Positions 62,117-64,000 of a DNA stretch of 64,000 bases are shown piece by piece. This stretch comes from Roseburia sp. 1XD42-69 (GTDB lineage Bacteria > Bacillota > Clostridia > Lachnospirales > Lachnospiraceae), in the NCBI RefSeq assembly GCF_003612565.1, contig NZ_RAZG01000001.1:1-64000 (forward strand), written 5' to 3'. A program made the translations under genes and the position numbers. The notes beneath the pieces were generated by a model. It saw nothing but the letters and a program-made list of their open reading frames with translations, had not been told where the DNA came from and ran no database searches. Numbering within the stretch: the stretch's first letter is position 1; every line of letters starts with the position of its first letter.

Positions 62117-62857
62117 TTATATCAAATAATTTCTATCGTTGTGAATATCAAACTCATATCTCAACAAAGCATCATGTACTTTTTGCGGAATTATACTCTT
62201 ATATTCATTCGCTATCTTTACTATTTCTTCTTCCTTTTTCTGCGAATATACTTTGTACGCTTTTTCGATTGTGTCAAACGAACCTAAATCTTTACCAGAA
62301 TATCGTGCTGAGTATCCTTTATTAAGTTTATCAATACCATTAGGTAAATTTCTTTGATTTGGTTTATTTACAAAAAGCATATTGATTCTTTGAGGAACTA
62401 ACAGACATTTATTTGGCTCATAGATTTTGTTTCCTGGATATAAAATATCTTTATCTAAATGTAACCTCCCTTTTACTTCGTATTTATTATTTTCATACCA
62501 TTCTGCAAAATTTTGATAACATAACCATTCTTCACATACTGTACTCTCTTTATAATAAACAGTTGATTCATCACAATAACATCTATATAGCATCGTAACC
62601 CATGTATTATAAGCATCCGTATGTCTTTGTGGAGATTTCTTAGTTTTATATTTTCCTTCCCCAATATACCCAATGCCGTTTACTGTAATATCATATGGAT
62701 TGCTGACTTGTCCTCTTTTGAAATTTGAATAAGTTGTATTTGTTATATAATGATGTTGGTCTAAAAATTCAACTTGCATATTATCATGTGAATGATATAC
62801 AAGAATCATCATATCAGTTCCTTTATTATTCTTACGAATTTCACCAGTTCTATCTAT
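62117..62857 (-). CDS. HNH/AP2-like DNA-binding protein, probable AUA start
   Basis: About 246 residues. NTWVTMLYRCYCDESTVYYK, CEEWLCYQNFAEWYE, HLDKDILYPGNKIY, CLLVPQRINMLFVN, then an AP2-like GYSARYSGKDLGSFDT. This is a common phage protein of the homing-endonuclease type. The frame opens with TTG at 62878, which lies upstream of the ribosome-binding site ATGGAGGTG; ATA at 62855-62857, 7 nt after GGAGG, is the best start and fits the family start (…TGEIRKNN). Confidence 0.72.
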   Translation of the reverse strand: MDRTGEIRKNNKGTDMMILVYHSHDNMQVEFLDQHHYITNTTYSNFKRGQVSNPYDITVNGIGYIGEGKYKTKKSPQRHTDAYNTWVTMLYRCYCDESTVYYKESTVCEEWLCYQNFAEWYENNKYEVKGRLHLDKDILYPGNKIYEPNKCLLVPQRINMLFVNKPNQRNLPNGIDKLNKGYSARYSGKDLGSFDTIEKAYKVYSQKKEEEIVKIANEYKSIIPQKVHDALLRYEFDIHNDRNYLI

Positions 62858-62877
62858 ATTTTCACCTCCATATGCCA

Positions 62878-62895
62878 AGGAAATTAACCTTTCAA
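62878..62895. repeat. Intergenic palindrome AGGAAA-N6-TTTCAA
   Basis: A copy of the family palindrome (one arm degenerate), immediately upstream of the gene at 62117-62857 and next to the stop of the gene at 62892-63170. Confidence 0.5.
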
Positions 62896-63170
62896 GGCAA
62901 CATTTTCTTATAGAAATGATTATCTCTATATACTCTTTTCTTTAAAATTTTAAGAATACTTATCAAATTTTCTAACCCATCAACATTGTCAAAAACAATT
63001 TCTCCAATAGGCACGCCAACATCATTTTCTATTTTTTCTCCTAATCTTCCAACTGTATCTAATTGAGAAAAGATGAGACTGACTTTATCAAGCTCTGGAT
63101 CAACTGTTTGTGTTATAGCAATATCTCCATTTCCTAAATAAATAATTGGAATTTCTTTTTTATTTGACAT
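62892..63170 (-). CDS. Hypothetical prophage protein
   Basis: 92 residues, ATG after GGAGAAG. Beta-rich first half (IPIIYLGNGDIAITQTVDPE) and basic C-terminus (LKKRVYRDNHFYKKML). No family recognised. Confidence 0.55.
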   Translation of the reverse strand: MSNKKEIPIIYLGNGDIAITQTVDPELDKVSLIFSQLDTVGRLGEKIENDVGVPIGEIVFDNVDGLENLISILKILKKRVYRDNHFYKKMLP

Positions 63171-63173
63171 ATT

Positions 63174-63452
63174 TCACTTCTCCAATCCAAACAACATCTT
63201 ACAGTCATTTTCATTATTCTCTATAATATCCATAAGTGTATGGCTACAATAACTGCCATTCAGATAATACTTTTGATAATCATGTTTGATCCTCTCAAAA
63301 GTCCAATCATAATTGTGACAATCTATGTAACACTGTAAACGCTGCCAAGCATATTCTTCAACTATACACCTATCACAATTTTTGTGTTCTTCATTACAGT
63401 AATCACCGATAAGAGGACATACCTTTTCTTTTCTGGTATATTCGTTATCCAT
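63174..63452 (-). CDS. Hypothetical Cys-rich protein
   Basis: 92 residues from the ATG in MDNEYTRKEKVCPLIGDYCN, preceded by GGAAAG; a longer frame upstream overlaps the next gene and is not supported. Cys12, Cys19, then KNCDRC (Cys-x2-Cys) suggest a zinc or iron-sulfur site. Function unknown. Confidence 0.55.
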   Translation of the reverse strand: MDNEYTRKEKVCPLIGDYCNEEHKNCDRCIVEEYAWQRLQCYIDCHNYDWTFERIKHDYQKYYLNGSYCSHTLMDIIENNENDCKMLFGLEK

Positions 63453-63693
63453 CTTTTCTTTCCTTGAACTTTTTGACAATTTGAGGAATACATCCGTAAA
63501 ATCCCCAACATGTTTGAACCTTTTCAACTTCTTTAACTTCATAATCGTTAGCAATACCATTAAACTCCAACCATGAAACAATAGATGATATTAAATTTTC
63601 TTCATTCATATTATAACTGCCACCCCCATCAGAACCATGTACAATGGCTTCTACAATTATTCTATTAATTATTTCAATTTCTTTTTCTAACAT
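63445..63693 (-). CDS. Hypothetical prophage protein
   Basis: 82 residues, ATG after GGGAGG. Helical N-terminus and beta C-terminus (VKEVEKVQTCWGFYGCIPQI). Overlaps the downstream gene by 8 nt. Confidence 0.5.
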   Translation of the reverse strand: MLEKEIEIINRIIVEAIVHGSDGGGSYNMNEENLISSIVSWLEFNGIANDYEVKEVEKVQTCWGFYGCIPQIVKKFKERKDG

Positions 63694-63705
63694 AATTTTC
63701 CTCCC

Positions 63706-63723
63706 TTGAAACTCTGGTTTTAA
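63706..63723. repeat. Intergenic palindrome TTGAAA-N6-TTTTAA
   Basis: A copy of the family palindrome; as RNA on the minus strand it extends to CUUAAAAC-CAGA-GUUUCAAG, directly followed by GGAGG. Confidence 0.65.
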
Positions 63724-63727
63724 GTCC

Positions 63728-64000
63728 TTACTCTAACCACTTATTATCCAAATAATAAAACCCAAACACACAGCCGCCGATTAACACAATCCAGAATATC
63801 CAGAATATGATTAATCCTCCACCGGCTTCTAAATACTCGACTGTTTCATTTATATTTTTGTCAATATAAAACTTTGTATTATCCGAAATTGTTTGATTTC
63901 TTAAATCTGTAAAGATTGTTCCTGTGTATTTTGTTCCTATTCCATAATATTTGTACCTGATATGACTTGATTCTTTGATGGTGTCAATATAATTTGTGTT
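63728..64000 (-). CDS. Membrane protein, partial (5' end beyond the window)
   Basis: A frame of 90 codons running off the right edge, without a start in the window. YKYYGIGTKYTGTIFTDLRN, then ETVEYLEAGGG and one strongly hydrophobic C-terminal segment (LIIFWIFWIVLIGGCVFGFY). A C-terminally anchored membrane protein of unknown function. Confidence 0.55.
   Translation of the reverse strand, partial: NTNYIDTIKESSHIRYKYYGIGTKYTGTIFTDLRNQTISDNTKFYIDKNINETVEYLEAGGGLIIFWIFWIVLIGGCVFGFYYLDNKWLE

Noticed and set aside
27646-63723. Stop-codon reassignment in the phage
   Set aside because: TAA, TAG and TGA all end clearly recognisable genes (for example dnaE TAA, dut TAG, NrdG-like TGA), so a recoded stop is not supported.
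33582-63723. CRISPR array
   Set aside because: The recurring palindromes are dispersed, not in tandem, and no cas genes are present.
36594-63723. Palindromes as ordinary sigma-A promoters
   Set aside because: Most copies end within a few bases of the Shine-Dalgarno sequence, leaving no room for a -10 and leader.

Overview
The left 27.4 kb looks like the chromosome of a spore-forming Bacillota, most likely a Lachnospiraceae gut anaerobe. The basis is gene content and order: spoIIP and gpr (sporulation/germination), era-yqzL-recO, homodimeric glycyl-tRNA synthetase, PPi-linked pyruvate phosphate dikinase, an M16C peptidase, and IS110/IS66 remnants. The right 36.5 kb is visibly AT-richer, almost entirely on the minus strand, and is the left part of a large integrated phage genome. 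Its right end lies beyond the window.

Layout: 1-3.6 kb is a decayed stress-gene area: an IS110 fragment, a MarR regulator, an HPr-like protein, groEL/groES remnants with half a CIRCE operator, an intact LysR regulator, and an hsp20 whose 5' end is fused to a broken DeoR-type regulator. 4.0-9.0 kb is an operon on the plus strand encoding a Bce-type ABC transporter and a NarL-type two-component system. 9.0-9.8 kb is a wrecked IS66 locus. 9.9-27.4 kb holds housekeeping genes: ppdK, glyS, a lipoprotein, recO, yqzL, era, an M16C peptidase, a cold-shock gene, spoIIP, gpr, rpsT (TTG start), holA, a lytic transglycosylase, a GNAT-ThiE fusion, and an ECF sigma factor with its probable anti-sigma partner.

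At about 27.5 kb a tRNA-3'-end-like sequence and terminator mark a probable attachment site, followed by a tyrosine integrase. Beyond it lie nucleotide-metabolism genes (dUTPase, class III ribonucleotide reductase with activase, NrdH redoxin, a ferredoxin-thioredoxin-reductase-like protein, nucleoside deoxyribosyltransferase-like protein, dNMP kinase-like protein, DHFR, thymidylate synthase). After these comes a nearly complete cellular-type replisome: NAD-dependent ligase, RecD2-type helicase, DnaE-type polymerase, RecJ-type exonuclease, primase, DnaB-type helicase, RecA-fold ATPase, SSB-like protein, DEDDh exonuclease and a DNA methyltransferase. The polymerase-exonuclease-primase-helicase-ATPase order is, as I recall it, that of the Bacillus phage SPbeta yorL-yorG region, so I read this as an SPbeta-like prophage. 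No capsid, tail or lysis genes are in the window.

The most unusual signals are in the prophage. (1) At least five, probably six, genes have a good Shine-Dalgarno sequence placed 7-9 nt before an in-frame AUA, with no AUG/GUG/UUG at a usable distance. (2) A palindrome of the form TTRAAA-N6-TTTYAA recurs 13 times, almost always in the gap just before a gene's ribosome-binding site. (3) A second, larger inverted repeat (ATATATAG arms, 22-nt spacer) occurs twice. (4) A compact redox/nucleotide cluster pairs class III reductase with NrdH, an FTR-like protein and an activase lacking its iron-sulfur motif. (5) A DUF4393/Abi-alpha gene, the only plus-strand gene in the phage part, is split by a -1 shift at an A7 tract.
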